From contig NZ_SMFX01000001.1 of the NCBI RefSeq assembly GCF_004339085.1, forward strand, positions 124,001-188,000: 64,000 nucleotides of DNA, written 5' to 3'. The stretch comes from Thiogranum longum. Lineage in GTDB: Bacteria; Pseudomonadota; Gammaproteobacteria; DSM-19610. The position numbers and the translations under genes are program-made. This document shows, piece after piece, positions 38,421 through 47,836 of the stretch; position 1 is the first letter of the stretch, and the number at the start of each line of letters is the position of its first letter. The notes beneath the pieces were generated by a model that searched no databases, was not told where the DNA came from, and worked only from the letters and a program-made list of their open reading frames with translations.

Positions 38421-40585
38421 TGACCGGCCACCGTTGTATCACGCGGCAGCGTGCAGCTGTCGAAGAAGTCGTAGTGGTCGAGGGCTTCAAGTATGCCGGC
38501 AGCATGTGCCTGATCGGAAAAATAAATCCGTTCAACCTCGGTCAGCTGTGACAGCTCTTCATGGTGGCGGTTACCGACCACAACGGCCAGTGTGTTACCG
38601 CGCATCATGTCCTCGTCTGCACCGGAGCCGCCGGCAACCAGCGTTCTTTCCAGCGCGATACCCCAGTGGTCAGTGACATAACGCAAGGCAAAACCTTTGG
38701 AGGCGCGTACCGGTACGATGTCCAGAAACTGCCCGAATGACTGGATGACATTGGCCGTGACACCTTGCTGGTGCAGCATACTGTGTAACTCATCGATGCC
38801 GGGTGCTTCAGCAGGATCAATATAATAGCTGATCTTGAAGCGGCTTTGTTCGGACCGGGGCTGCAGCTTCAGGCCGGGTTGATTGGCCAGCAGGCGACGA
38901 ACGACCTGAGGCGTCCACTGGTAATCGATATGCTGCGGCCAGGCGATATCAGCCGTCAGTTTGGGCGCGTAGTAAATTTCGGTGCCGCCACTGGTAATCA
39001 GTACGTCAGGTTGGGGAATACCATATTTCTTCATCACTTTGAGCGCCGAGTCCAGCCGCCTTCCTGTGGCAATGCCGAAAGCGGCGCACTTGCGGTTTTC
39101 ACGCAGCACCCTGATGAGCGCCTTGAGCGCTTCCGGGTCCCCGAGCAGATTCTGATCCAGGTCAGTGAAGATGGCGCGGTCATGGTAGACGTTGGCACGT
39201 CGCAAGGTTGGCCGCAAGGCAGGCTGTTCGGTTTTCTGGATCATGGGTTTGACCATGTCGACATAACGTTGCGCATGGGCTGGCCAGGAGTAATGTTCGC
39301 GTACACCGGCAATCCCGTTGTCGGCCATACGCTGCCATTGCTGGTCATCGGACAGAATGTTTATCAGTGCGTCGCTCATGGCCTGACTGTCCAGCGGATC
39401 GACCAGCTGGCCGTTGTGGCAATTGGCGAGGATGTCGATGGGCCCACCATCTTCCGTTGCAACGACCGGCAGGCCGCTGGCGGCAGCCTCGATCAAGGTC
39501 AGGCCAAAGGGTTCGGTCAGCGCCGGGTTAATGAACACGCCGTGTGAAGCCGCGGCAAGCTGGTATAGCAGCGGAACGTCCTGCCAGCTGTGATGCTTGG
39601 GAATGGCGACGCGTCCGTACAGATCGTAATGGTCGATCATCAACAGCAACGACTTGAGCACCTCCTGGGCACCCTCATCCATTTCCTCGATGTCATCGCG
39701 GTTGCCGGCTATCACGACCAGGTTGGCCATGCTTTGTAGCTGTTGCGATTCGCCATAGGCCGTCAGCAGGGTTTCAATATTCTTGCGAGGATCAGGCCGT
39801 GACAACGCCAGAATGATGGCCTTGTGCGGTTCCCTGAGAAAACGGTTTACCTCAGAGGCAATCGTTGTTCCGGATTCATCGCCCTGCGGAGGTTTAAAGC
39901 GCGCCAGGTTGGTGCCGGGCGGAATGACGCGCATACGTTCCGGCTGGTAGTGGTCGTAAATTTCGTATTGTTCCTCGATCTCCTGGTGGGTGCTGGTGAT
40001 GACGCGCTCTGCGACAGCCAGTGTATCTTCCTCGGCCTCGATGCGGCGTGCCATGTTATAGCGAAGCTCAATATCGCTGGCGGACAGACCACGTGCCAGC
40101 AGGCGGCGGCGCTTGACGCGTCCCAGTGAGTGCCCGGTATGTACCAGCGGCACACCGAGCAGGCCCGCCAGACGTGAACCGACGTAGCCGCCATCGGCGT
40201 AATGACTGTGGATGAGGTCGGGTACAGAACCACGGGCGCGGAGAAATTCCAGTACGTTGTCGGCGAACTCATCGAGGTGATCCCACAGCGCCTCCTTGGC
40301 GATATAGCCCGCCGGCCCGGCCTCGAAACGAACAATACGTGCACCCTCGCCGAGGGGTTCGACAGCACTCGCGTAGTCAGTCGAGAGGTCAGGATCATCG
40401 ACCCGCCGCGTGAGCAGATCGACGCTGGCTACCGCGGGATGCTGCGCCAGTGCGCGTGCCAGTTCCACCACATACAGCGTCTGACCCCCGGTGTCCGCAT
40501 TGCGGCCGAGTTCGAGGTCATGTCCGCGTATTAATCCATGTACGCTGACAAGCACCAGATTCAGGGGGTGTCGGGTTTGCCGCAT
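38417..40585 (-). CDS. Sucrose-phosphate synthase with C-terminal HAD-like domain
   Basis: The 722-residue protein joins a GT-B transferase (residues about 1-465) to a HAD-like domain (about 470-720). The first part has the signature LVSVHGLIRGHDLELGRNADTGGQTLYVVELAR, HSHYADGGYVG and EX7E in EPFGLTLIEAAASGLPVV; it makes sucrose-6-phosphate from NDP-glucose and fructose-6-phosphate. The HAD part has Asp475 and Asp477 in TDLDQN, but motif IV reads GGSGADEDM (Gly for the usual Asp of GDSxxD) and Asn for Thr in motif I, so phosphatase activity is doubtful. AGGAAG ribosome binding site precedes ATG 40585. First gene of the sucrose operon. Confidence 0.92.
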   Translation of the reverse strand: MRQTRHPLNLVLVSVHGLIRGHDLELGRNADTGGQTLYVVELARALAQHPAVASVDLLTRRVDDPDLSTDYASAVEPLGEGARIVRFEAGPAGYIAKEALWDHLDEFADNVLEFLRARGSVPDLIHSHYADGGYVGSRLAGLLGVPLVHTGHSLGRVKRRRLLARGLSASDIELRYNMARRIEAEEDTLAVAERVITSTHQEIEEQYEIYDHYQPERMRVIPPGTNLARFKPPQGDESGTTIASEVNRFLREPHKAIILALSRPDPRKNIETLLTAYGESQQLQSMANLVVIAGNRDDIEEMDEGAQEVLKSLLLMIDHYDLYGRVAIPKHHSWQDVPLLYQLAAASHGVFINPALTEPFGLTLIEAAASGLPVVATEDGGPIDILANCHNGQLVDPLDSQAMSDALINILSDDQQWQRMADNGIAGVREHYSWPAHAQRYVDMVKPMIQKTEQPALRPTLRRANVYHDRAIFTDLDQNLLGDPEALKALIRVLRENRKCAAFGIATGRRLDSALKVMKKYGIPQPDVLITSGGTEIYYAPKLTADIAWPQHIDYQWTPQVVRRLLANQPGLKLQPRSEQSRFKISYYIDPAEAPGIDELHSMLHQQGVTANVIQSFGQFLDIVPVRASKGFALRYVTDHWGIALERTLVAGGSGADEDMMRGNTLAVVVGNRHHEELSQLTEVERIYFSDQAHAAGILEALDHYDFFDSCTLPRDTTVAGQ

Positions 40586-40672
40586 CGTCTTCCTGCTTTG
40601 GGCTACCTGTTTGAGGTTTCAAGTCAGTCAGAATAACCAATGGTGCCGGATGGTGCCAGCGGGATTGCAGGG

Positions 40673-41548
40673 TCAGAATTTTCCTTGCTCGTAATCTTCA
40701 AAGGCCTGTTGAACTTCGGAGCGCGTATTCATCACGAAAGGGCCGCCACGCGCCACCGGTTCCCCGAGAGGTTTACCGGCAACTAACAGGAAACGGGCTT
40801 CACTTTTACCGGTGTTCAGTTTAATGGCATCGCCCTCGCCGAGTACGCACAGATCATCACGTACAAGCTGTGTTGCCTGACCATTTTCATCCGCCACATT
40901 TGTCTGTCCTTCAATCATATAGATAAATGCATTGTGTGATGACGGTAATGACTCGACAAATTGTTGGCCTGCCGGAACCCGGATATCCAGGTAAAGTGCC
41001 TCGGTTAACGGCTGAATGACGGCTCCCGTTGTGCCCTGCGATGTCATACCTGCTATCACCCGAAGTTCGACACCACCCTGGCGTGTTTCCTGTGGTATCT
41101 CGTTGGCAGGGTGTTCCTGGTAGCGAGGCGGGTCCATTTTGTGCCCGGCAGGCAGGTTGATCCAAAGCTGGAACCCTTCCAGCATACCGTTTTCCTGTTC
41201 CGGCATTTCCGAATGCACGATGCCTTTTCCCGCTGTCATCCACTGGATACCACCTGACTCGATGACACCTTCGTGGCCAGCGTTATCCTTGTGACGCATA
41301 CGCCCGGCAAGCAGGTAAGTGACGGTTTCGAAGCCACGGTGCGGATGCGGTGGAAAACCTGCTATGTAATCTTCCGGTTTGTCGGAGCGGAAGGCGTCAA
41401 GTAGCAGGAAAGGATCAAGCATGGGTAATGCCGCCTGGCCAATGACGCGTGTCAGTTCAACGCCGGCGCCATCGGTTGCAGGCATACCTTTAATGACGCG
41501 AGAGAGCTTTCTCGCTTGAAGGTTCTGTTCATGTATTGGTGTATTCAT
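40673..41548 (-). CDS. Pirin family protein (quercetinase-like cupin)
   Basis: The 291-residue bicupin has the pirin N-terminal metal site in FPPHPHRGFETVTYLLAGRMRHKDNAGHEGVIESGGIQWMTAGKGIVHSEMP, with the HxH...H...E iron-binding pattern, and a second C-terminal cupin (LYLDIRVPAGQQF). Pirin proteins may act as quercetin dioxygenases or redox sensors; this one's substrate is unknown. It is the last gene of the doxX-azoR-pirin operon; azoR ends 17 bases upstream. Confidence 0.93.
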   Translation of the reverse strand: MNTPIHEQNLQARKLSRVIKGMPATDGAGVELTRVIGQAALPMLDPFLLLDAFRSDKPEDYIAGFPPHPHRGFETVTYLLAGRMRHKDNAGHEGVIESGGIQWMTAGKGIVHSEMPEQENGMLEGFQLWINLPAGHKMDPPRYQEHPANEIPQETRQGGVELRVIAGMTSQGTTGAVIQPLTEALYLDIRVPAGQQFVESLPSSHNAFIYMIEGQTNVADENGQATQLVRDDLCVLGEGDAIKLNTGKSEARFLLVAGKPLGEPVARGGPFVMNTRSEVQQAFEDYEQGKF

Positions 41549-41565
41549 GGCATCAGCTCCGTTAT

Positions 41566-42177
41566 TCAGGCTACACCAGGTACTGTTTCACCGGGCAACC
41601 ATTGATCCAGCATGGTGAGTGCAGCCGCTCTGGCGGCAGTTTTGTTACGGTTGGTCTGTTCAGCAAAAACCGGACGGACATCCTGAATACCGATAAAACC
41701 GAAAATATGACGCAAGTAGTCACTTGCAAAATCAACCGGACTCCCGAACGGTACACCGCCCGATGCCATGACCAGGTATACCGGGCGATCTTTCAGCATG
41801 CCTTTTGGTCCGTTCTCCGTGTACTGAAAGGTCAGTCGCGCACGACAGATCATATCGATCCAGGCCTTGAGTGACGCGGGTATGGAAAAGTTATATACGG
41901 GCGCGGTTACAATAATCACATCTGCTGCACTGAGTTCGTGTACCAGTGAGCCGGAGCTGCTCAGTACCTCGTGTTGTGACGGATCGCGCCTGTCGTGATC
42001 CGTCAGGTTGGCAGCTACCCAGTGCTTATCAATAAACCCGATGCCATCGGAAAGGTCACGAACCTGTACTTCGACTTCAGGGTGTGCCTGTTCCAGGCGC
42101 CGGACGATTTCACTACCGAGTCGCCGGGTGATGGAGTCACCGCGCTGTGCACTACTGTCGATCCGTAAGACCTTCAT
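41566..42177 (-). CDS. azoR: FMN-dependent NADH-azoreductase
   Basis: The 203-residue flavodoxin-like enzyme matches AzoR: MKVLRIDSSAQRGDSITRRL at the FMN phosphate site, VIIVTAPVYNFSIPASLKAWIDMICR, FQYTENGPKGMLKDRPVYLV and the FGFIGIQDV segment. It reduces quinones and azo compounds with NADH and usually answers thiol or electrophile stress. ATG overlaps the doxX stop by 4 bases, so the two are coupled. Confidence 0.95.
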   Translation of the reverse strand: MKVLRIDSSAQRGDSITRRLGSEIVRRLEQAHPEVEVQVRDLSDGIGFIDKHWVAANLTDHDRRDPSQHEVLSSSGSLVHELSAADVIIVTAPVYNFSIPASLKAWIDMICRARLTFQYTENGPKGMLKDRPVYLVMASGGVPFGSPVDFASDYLRHIFGFIGIQDVRPVFAEQTNRNKTAARAAALTMLDQWLPGETVPGVA

Positions 42178-42575
42178 GATGCTGCCCCACGTTTGGCATC
42201 AATTGACCAGATATGTATATCCCCGGCTACCAGGAACAGGAAGCCACCGGCCATAGCCAGGTTTTTCATGAACAGGATGGATTGCATTTGATCAGCAAAA
42301 CTGGCGTGGAAAACCAGTGCACTGATGATGCTGAAGCCTGCCAGCAGGAATGCTGCAATGCGTGTCTGCCAGCCCAGTAATATGGCCAGGCCACCGCCGA
42401 CCTCCAGCAGAATGACCAACGGCAGCAGTACGCCCGGGACGCCCATGCTTTCCATGTAGCCCTGGGTGCCGGCATAGCCGGCGCCTAGCTTGTTGAGTCC
42501 GGCCATGATAAAAATGGCCGACATCAGTACCCGGCCGGTGAGTTGGGTGCTGGCTTTCATTATTTGTGTATTCAT
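42174..42575 (-). CDS. DoxX family membrane protein
   Basis: The 133-residue protein has four predicted membrane helices and the DoxX pattern: LTGRVLMSAIFIMAGLNKLG, GVLLPLVILLEVGGGLAILLGWQTR, and FMKNLAMAGGFLFLV. DoxX proteins act with quinones or thiols in the membrane, but the role of this subgroup is unclear. It is first in the operon with azoR and pirin; a GAGGGCAG ribosome binding site precedes ATG 42575. Confidence 0.93.
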   Translation of the reverse strand: MNTQIMKASTQLTGRVLMSAIFIMAGLNKLGAGYAGTQGYMESMGVPGVLLPLVILLEVGGGLAILLGWQTRIAAFLLAGFSIISALVFHASFADQMQSILFMKNLAMAGGFLFLVAGDIHIWSIDAKRGAAS

Positions 42576-42644
42576 GTTTCTGCCCTCGTTAATGGTGTGA
42601 AAAGAGCTTAGTTGTTCTACCGTAAGTGATAAATATGGAATTAA

Positions 42645-42659
42645 AGAACTTACTGTTCT
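42645..42659 (+). promoter_or_regulatory. Candidate LysR operator between doxX and lysR genes
   Basis: An AGAAC-N5-GTTCT dyad lies 16 bases before the LysR start, in the 99-base divergent spacer; a further GTTCT copy occurs at 42614-42618. LysR-type regulators usually bind such interrupted dyads and control the divergent operon and themselves. This is a pattern-based guess. Confidence 0.4.
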
Positions 42660-42674
42660 ATATTAAGCAACAGT

Positions 42675-43586
42675 ATGGACAAGTTTGCCGATCTGGAAGC
42701 ATTTACTGCGGTGGTGGAATCCGGGACATTCAGTGCCGCCGGTGACCGGCTGGGCATTGCAAAGTCAGTGGTGAGCCGGCGCATCAGCTTGCTGGAAAGT
42801 CGCCTGGGCAGTCGCCTGATGAATCGCACCACGCGGCGCCTTGCACTGACTGACGCAGGCAAGCACTTTTATCAGCGCGCAGTTCAGATACTCGCGGACC
42901 TCGATGACGCGGAACAGAGCGTTACGCAGGAGACGGCTGAATTGCGTGGTTCGATCAGACTGGCTGCACCCCTGTCGTTCGGTCTTTTGCACCTGTCGAA
43001 TGCCATTGCGGATTTTCTCGCTGAGCATCCTGCGATTGAATTAAACCTGGATCTGAATGATCGCAACATCAACCTGGTCGAGGACGGTTTTGACATGGCC
43101 GTCAGAATTGGCGAACTGAAGGATTCCACGCTGGTAGCGCGTCGTCTTGGTGCTGTGCGGCACGTCAACTGTGCCAGCCCGGGGTACTTGCAACAGCATG
43201 GAGAACCCATGCACCCGGATGAATTACGTCAACATATAGGACTGCAATACAGTAATGTGACATACAAGCAGCAGTGGTGTTATGCGACACCGGAAGGTAA
43301 AGCGGTTTACGGCCAGCCGCAGATACGTATCCGGAGTAATAACGGTGATGCACTTGCGGCAGCAGCAGCTGCCGGCCTGGGCATTGTGGGCGGCCCTACG
43401 TTTATTCTTGGCAGGTACATAAAGGAAAACAGCCTGAAAGTCCTGTTAAAGGACTACCAGCGTCCGGTAAGTGGAATCCATGCGGTATATCCGCCAGGAC
43501 GGTTGATACCTAAACGAATCCAGGTATTGTCAGATTTTCTGGCCAGTCGTTTTGGTGATCAGCCTTACTGGGATGAAGGCCTGTGA
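42675..43586 (+). CDS. LysR-family transcriptional regulator
   Basis: The 303-residue protein has an N-terminal winged helix (FADLEAFTAVVESGTFSAAGDRLGIAKSVVSRRISLLESRLGSRLMNRTTRRLALTDAG) and a C-terminal periplasmic-binding-fold effector domain (LRGSIRLAAPLSFGLLHL). It is of the CrgA/DsdC-like group that controls quinone or pirin genes in many Proteobacteria. It is divergent from doxX-azoR-pirin and likely regulates them. The spacer contains the dyad listed at 42645-42659. Confidence 0.93.
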   Translation: MDKFADLEAFTAVVESGTFSAAGDRLGIAKSVVSRRISLLESRLGSRLMNRTTRRLALTDAGKHFYQRAVQILADLDDAEQSVTQETAELRGSIRLAAPLSFGLLHLSNAIADFLAEHPAIELNLDLNDRNINLVEDGFDMAVRIGELKDSTLVARRLGAVRHVNCASPGYLQQHGEPMHPDELRQHIGLQYSNVTYKQQWCYATPEGKAVYGQPQIRIRSNNGDALAAAAAAGLGIVGGPTFILGRYIKENSLKVLLKDYQRPVSGIHAVYPPGRLIPKRIQVLSDFLASRFGDQPYWDEGL

Positions 43587-43604
43587 TGATAATGCCGGCG
43601 TGAA

Positions 43605-46487
43605 CTAGTCCGCCCGGCTGGCCGACTGAATACGTGTATACGGCAAGCGTGCAACATTCATCAGTGCTTCGCGTGGTTTGCCGATGTAGTTACCCTGTGC
43701 GTAGTCCACGCCATAGGTACGCAGTAATTCAAGCGTTGTTGAATCCTCGACGTATTCCGCGATGGTCTGCTTGCCTAGTGCGTGTGCAACCTGGTTCATG
43801 GATTGCACCATGGCCTGGTCGATATGACTGTTGGCCATACCCTGCACGAAAGCCCCGTCTATTTTGAGTTTGTCGACAGGCAGGTGCTTGAGATAGGCGA
43901 ATGATGAGAAGCCGGCACCAAAATCGTCCAGTGCAAACTGGCAGCCCATTTTTTTCAGTGCGCTGATGAACTTCTCGGCTTCAGACAGCTTGGCAATGGC
44001 AGCTGTTTCGGTAATTTCAAAACACACGCGTGAAGGGTCGATGCTGGTATTGTCGAGCAGGTCCTTGATCATGGGTAGCAGCAATGCGTCTTCAAAGGCT
44101 TTACCGGACAGGTTGATTGAGAAGCGTACAGCCTCACCCTGCTGGTGCAGGCGCGACAACTGGGTGAGCGCGCGCTTGACGATCCAGCGGTCTACGCTAT
44201 GAATCAGTCCGAACCGCTCGGCAGCGGGCATAAAACCGCCGGGCAGAATGATTTCACCATCATCACAGACCATGCGCACCAGGACTTCGTAGTCCTGCAC
44301 CTGGTCATCATTAAGCGCCATGATCGGCTGGTAGACCAGCTGGAACTTGTCCTCTTCGAGCATTTCGCGAACCCGCGAGGCCCAGCCCATGTCTTCCGCC
44401 ATGCCGTCCTTGTTGCTGTCACTTGGGTCGTAGAGTTTGATACGGTTGCGGCCTTGTGCCTTGGCCATATTGCAGGCGATGTCAGCGTGCGACAGAACTT
44501 CTTCAGCACTTTCGACATATGCGTCGATCAGTGTGGCGCCGATACTGCAGCTGATGTTAAAGCTCTTGCCATCTTCGAGGAAATTGAAGGACTCGAACAG
44601 TTGACGGAAATGTTCAGCGGCCGAGGTTACGTCTGCGGCACGAATGTTGTAAAGCAGAAGCGTGAACTCATCACCGCCGAAGCGCGCCAGCAGATCACCT
44701 TCACGTACGTGCTTGAGCAGCATCTGGGTGATTTCGACCAGCAGTCGGTCGCCGGCGGCATGCCCAAGCGTGTCGTTGATATACTTGAACTGGTCGAGGT
44801 CAATATAGAACAGTGCGCAGCTGGTGTCAGGGCTGCGCGAAACACGTGCCACAGTGCGCTCCAGTTCCTGCTGGAAATAATGGCGATTGAACAGGCGAGT
44901 CAGGGAATCGTGTTCAGCCTGGTAGGTCAGTTGTTCATTGAAGGCTTTCTGGTCGGTGATGTCACGCGCAGTACCACTGATCTGCAGGATATTGCCATCA
45001 TCATCATGGTGTGCCTTGGCATTGAAACTCAGGTGACGGCGGTTTCCGGTATTGTCGAGATGGACAGTTTCGTACTGATACAGGTCGCCACCCTTTAACA
45101 ATTCTCCAAAGGCCTTTTGATCGGCTTCATCATTATCAGGTGCGCAGAATTCGGAGATTCTTCGACCGACCATCGTCTCCGGTTCAAGGCCATAGATGAT
45201 CCGGGATGATGTATTCAGGTAGCTCCAGCATCCCTCTGTATCAACACTCCATACCAGGTCATGCGCTGTTTCAACCAGTGCGCGATAACGTGCCTCGGCG
45301 GCAAGCAGTTCCTGCTCTGCTGCCTTGCGTTGAGTAATATCTGCAACCAGACAGGTGAACATGCGTTGGCCGCTGATTTCCATTTCGGAGATGCGCAGCG
45401 ACACGGTAATGCGTGAACCGTTGCGGTGTACGCCCGTAGCGTTGCGTTCCTCGTTATGCGGGTCGATTGACTGGCGGACCTGAAACACATCCGGCAGCAA
45501 TGTCGTTAGGTGACGACCGCGTATCTCCTGTGCGAGATAACCGAACAGGCGTTCCGCTGCAGGATTGAAGGTATCGATTTGTCCGCGTTCATCCACCACA
45601 ATTATACCTTCGGCTGCTGTGTCTACGATGGCACGCATGTGTGTCTCCTGGTCGCCTAGACGCTGAAAAACACGTCCAAGGGTTTGGGTCAGGTGACCGA
45701 TTTCATCGGTTGATGCCGGGCGTAACTGTGCCAGTGCCTCGTGTGTGGAGGCGCCACTGCGGTTGAACAGTTCATGGAAGGGGCGTAGTGCCTGCTGCAT
45801 GCTGCGAATTGACAGCAGACTAATGGTGATCGTTGTAAGCGCCAGCAGTGCAAAGGTTGTCAGGTATCCGCTTTCAAGCTGGCCGGTTGTCAGCCAGTGA
45901 TATTCGACCAGCAAGGCGTAGGAAAGCAGGGGTACCAGTCCGGCCAGCAACAGTGTGCGCGATTTGAGGCTGACATGAATACGGTCGAGACTGAGTTGCG
46001 AAACCAGCTTGCCCAGCTGATGTAATCCGAACAGGTAGGCCGGAACGCCAGCCAGGGTCGCGGTAATACCCTGCAACAGCATGAAGTGTGCGAGTGCAAC
46101 GATATTGCTGGCGTCAATTTTCCCGTCCAGGCGCCAGTAAACCAGCAGCGGTGCTACCAGCACGTGGGCCAGGATCAGAACCCAGAAGTCACGGCTGAAA
46201 CGCTGTAATTGCCGGTGCAGATGGGAGGGCGCGTTACCGCCCTGGGGGTGCATCAGCGCCCAGTTGGTCAGGGGCGTTATCAGGCGCTGTAACTGGAACA
46301 GGGAAGCAAAAACGAGTAACAACGAGAAAGCGGGCAGTACGCCATCGGCAAGGAGCTGTTCCAGTTGCCAGGGTTGCAGGACACCGAACAGGATCGCGCT
46401 GCCAAAACCGACCACGGGAACCAGCAAGAAGCCCAGGAACAGTAATATAGAAAAGCGGGCGCTTATGCGCTCGGGTGCATCCAGCAT
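43605..46487 (-). CDS. Membrane GGDEF-EAL protein with HAMP-like and PAS domains
   Basis: The 960-residue protein has about six N-terminal membrane helices, a HAMP-like segment (LRPFHELFNRSG, around 220-280), two PAS domains (about 285-540), GGDEF and EAL domains. The GGDEF motif is intact at residues 604-608, preceded five residues earlier by the inhibitory-site motif REGD. In the phosphodiesterase domain the signature reads EVL at 734-736 instead of EAL, while FSINLSG, CFEITETA, LDDFGAGFSSFAYL and AEYVED are kept, so both c-di-GMP synthesis and breakdown may remain possible. It ends tail-to-tail with the LysR gene 18 bases away. Confidence 0.92.
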   Translation of the reverse strand: MLDAPERISARFSILLFLGFLLVPVVGFGSAILFGVLQPWQLEQLLADGVLPAFSLLLVFASLFQLQRLITPLTNWALMHPQGGNAPSHLHRQLQRFSRDFWVLILAHVLVAPLLVYWRLDGKIDASNIVALAHFMLLQGITATLAGVPAYLFGLHQLGKLVSQLSLDRIHVSLKSRTLLLAGLVPLLSYALLVEYHWLTTGQLESGYLTTFALLALTTITISLLSIRSMQQALRPFHELFNRSGASTHEALAQLRPASTDEIGHLTQTLGRVFQRLGDQETHMRAIVDTAAEGIIVVDERGQIDTFNPAAERLFGYLAQEIRGRHLTTLLPDVFQVRQSIDPHNEERNATGVHRNGSRITVSLRISEMEISGQRMFTCLVADITQRKAAEQELLAAEARYRALVETAHDLVWSVDTEGCWSYLNTSSRIIYGLEPETMVGRRISEFCAPDNDEADQKAFGELLKGGDLYQYETVHLDNTGNRRHLSFNAKAHHDDDGNILQISGTARDITDQKAFNEQLTYQAEHDSLTRLFNRHYFQQELERTVARVSRSPDTSCALFYIDLDQFKYINDTLGHAAGDRLLVEITQMLLKHVREGDLLARFGGDEFTLLLYNIRAADVTSAAEHFRQLFESFNFLEDGKSFNISCSIGATLIDAYVESAEEVLSHADIACNMAKAQGRNRIKLYDPSDSNKDGMAEDMGWASRVREMLEEDKFQLVYQPIMALNDDQVQDYEVLVRMVCDDGEIILPGGFMPAAERFGLIHSVDRWIVKRALTQLSRLHQQGEAVRFSINLSGKAFEDALLLPMIKDLLDNTSIDPSRVCFEITETAAIAKLSEAEKFISALKKMGCQFALDDFGAGFSSFAYLKHLPVDKLKIDGAFVQGMANSHIDQAMVQSMNQVAHALGKQTIAEYVEDSTTLELLRTYGVDYAQGNYIGKPREALMNVARLPYTRIQSASRAD

Positions 46488-46718
46488 AGTTTCCCTCGGT
46501 CAGGTGCAGCCTTGCGGCTGATGCACTTGGTTTTATACCCTAACCCGCGAAATTTCCTTATATTGCAGGATACTACAAATGCTTTTATAGAATTTGGTTG
46601 GCATAATGACATAACCATACAGTTTTGCAAGGTTTAGTTTAAATCTGATGTCAATAAGGCAAGGCCGTACAATACCCGGCATGAAACCGGATACGGATCA
46701 AACCGCTGTGAGGACAAA

Positions 46719-47834
46719 ATGAAAAGAAGACATTTCCTGCGCCGCCTGGGTGGTGGTGCCGCTATAGCAGGTGTATCACTGGCAACAGGCTGTAAAGAAG
46801 CGCCAAAAGTTGATTGTGGGGCAGCTGAAACACCTTCCTTCACTCCGGTGAAGTGGAAGATGGTCACTACCTGGCCAAAAAACTTTCCTGGTCTGGGTAC
46901 TGGTGCCAACACACTGGCGCGGTTGATCACGGAAATGAGTGGTGGTCGTATCGACGTCAAGGTCTATGGTGCCAAAGAGCTGGTACCGGCATTTGAAGTA
47001 TTTGATGCGGTTTCGCAGGGAACGGCAGAGCTTGGCCATGGCTCTGCCTACTACTGGAAAGGCAAAAGTGAAGGTGCGCAGTTCTTTTCAACTGTACCCT
47101 TTGGTCTGACGGCTGACGAAATGAATGCCTGGCTGTATTTTGGTGGTGGCATGGAGCTGTGGCGTGAAACCTATAGGCCGTTTGGCCTGGTGCCACTGGC
47201 CGCCGGTAATACCGGGGTGCAGATGGCAGGCTGGTTCAACCGCGAGATCAACAGTCTTGATGACCTGAAAGGCCTGAAAATGCGCATCCCCGGGCTGGGC
47301 GGCGAGGTGTTGGCGCGCGCCGGCGGTACGCCGGTGAGTCTGCCCGGTGGTGAGTTGTTTACCTCACTGCAATCCGGCGCTATTGATGCAACTGAATGGG
47401 TTGGCCCGTATAACGACCTTGCGTTTGGTCTCTACAAGGCCGCGAAATACTACTATTACCCGGGCTGGCACGAGCCGGGTACTACGCTGGAATGTATCGT
47501 GAATCAAAAGGCCTTTGAGGCCTTGCCGGATGACCTGAAAGAGATTGTGAACAGTGCTGCACGCGTTGCAAACCAGGAAATCCTGACCGAGTACGTAGCG
47601 CGTAATAACCAGGCGTTGCAAACGCTGGTTAACGAACATCATGTCGATGTGCGCAAACTCCCGGACGAGGTATTGCTGCGTTTACGTGATTTGTCAGACG
47701 AGGTGGTTGCGGAGATTGCCGGGAAAGATGAGCTGTCACAACGGATTTATACATCGTTCCAGGCTTTTCGGAAACAAGTCATGTCCTGGAGTGCTATTTC
47801 CGAACAGGCCTACCTTAATGCAAGGGCGATGTAG
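46719..47834 (+). CDS. TRAP transporter substrate-binding protein, TakP-like (2-oxoacid)
   Basis: The 371-residue protein has a twin-arginine signal (MKRRHFLRRLGGGAAIAGVSLATGC) with a possible lipobox Cys25. The mature part strongly resembles TakP-type DctP proteins: WKMVTTWPKNFPGLGTGANTLARLITEMSGGRIDVKVYGAKELVPAFEVFDAVSQGTAELGHG in its key blocks, and QSGAIDATEWVGPYNDLAFGLYKAAKYYYYPGWHEPG. TakP binds 2-oxoacids such as pyruvate, and this assignment is inferred. GAGGA precedes the ATG. The permeases lie beyond the response-regulator gene on the other strand, so the transporter genes are split between two transcripts. Confidence 0.9.
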   Translation: MKRRHFLRRLGGGAAIAGVSLATGCKEAPKVDCGAAETPSFTPVKWKMVTTWPKNFPGLGTGANTLARLITEMSGGRIDVKVYGAKELVPAFEVFDAVSQGTAELGHGSAYYWKGKSEGAQFFSTVPFGLTADEMNAWLYFGGGMELWRETYRPFGLVPLAAGNTGVQMAGWFNREINSLDDLKGLKMRIPGLGGEVLARAGGTPVSLPGGELFTSLQSGAIDATEWVGPYNDLAFGLYKAAKYYYYPGWHEPGTTLECIVNQKAFEALPDDLKEIVNSAARVANQEILTEYVARNNQALQTLVNEHHVDVRKLPDEVLLRLRDLSDEVVAEIAGKDELSQRIYTSFQAFRKQVMSWSAISEQAYLNARAM

Positions 47835-47836
47835 GT

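Noticed and set aside
40586-40672. Sigma-54-like TGGCAC element upstream of the sps gene (leftward)
   Set aside because: The second box does not read TTGC and its spacing to the GG element is one base short, so it does not fit the -24/-12 consensus.
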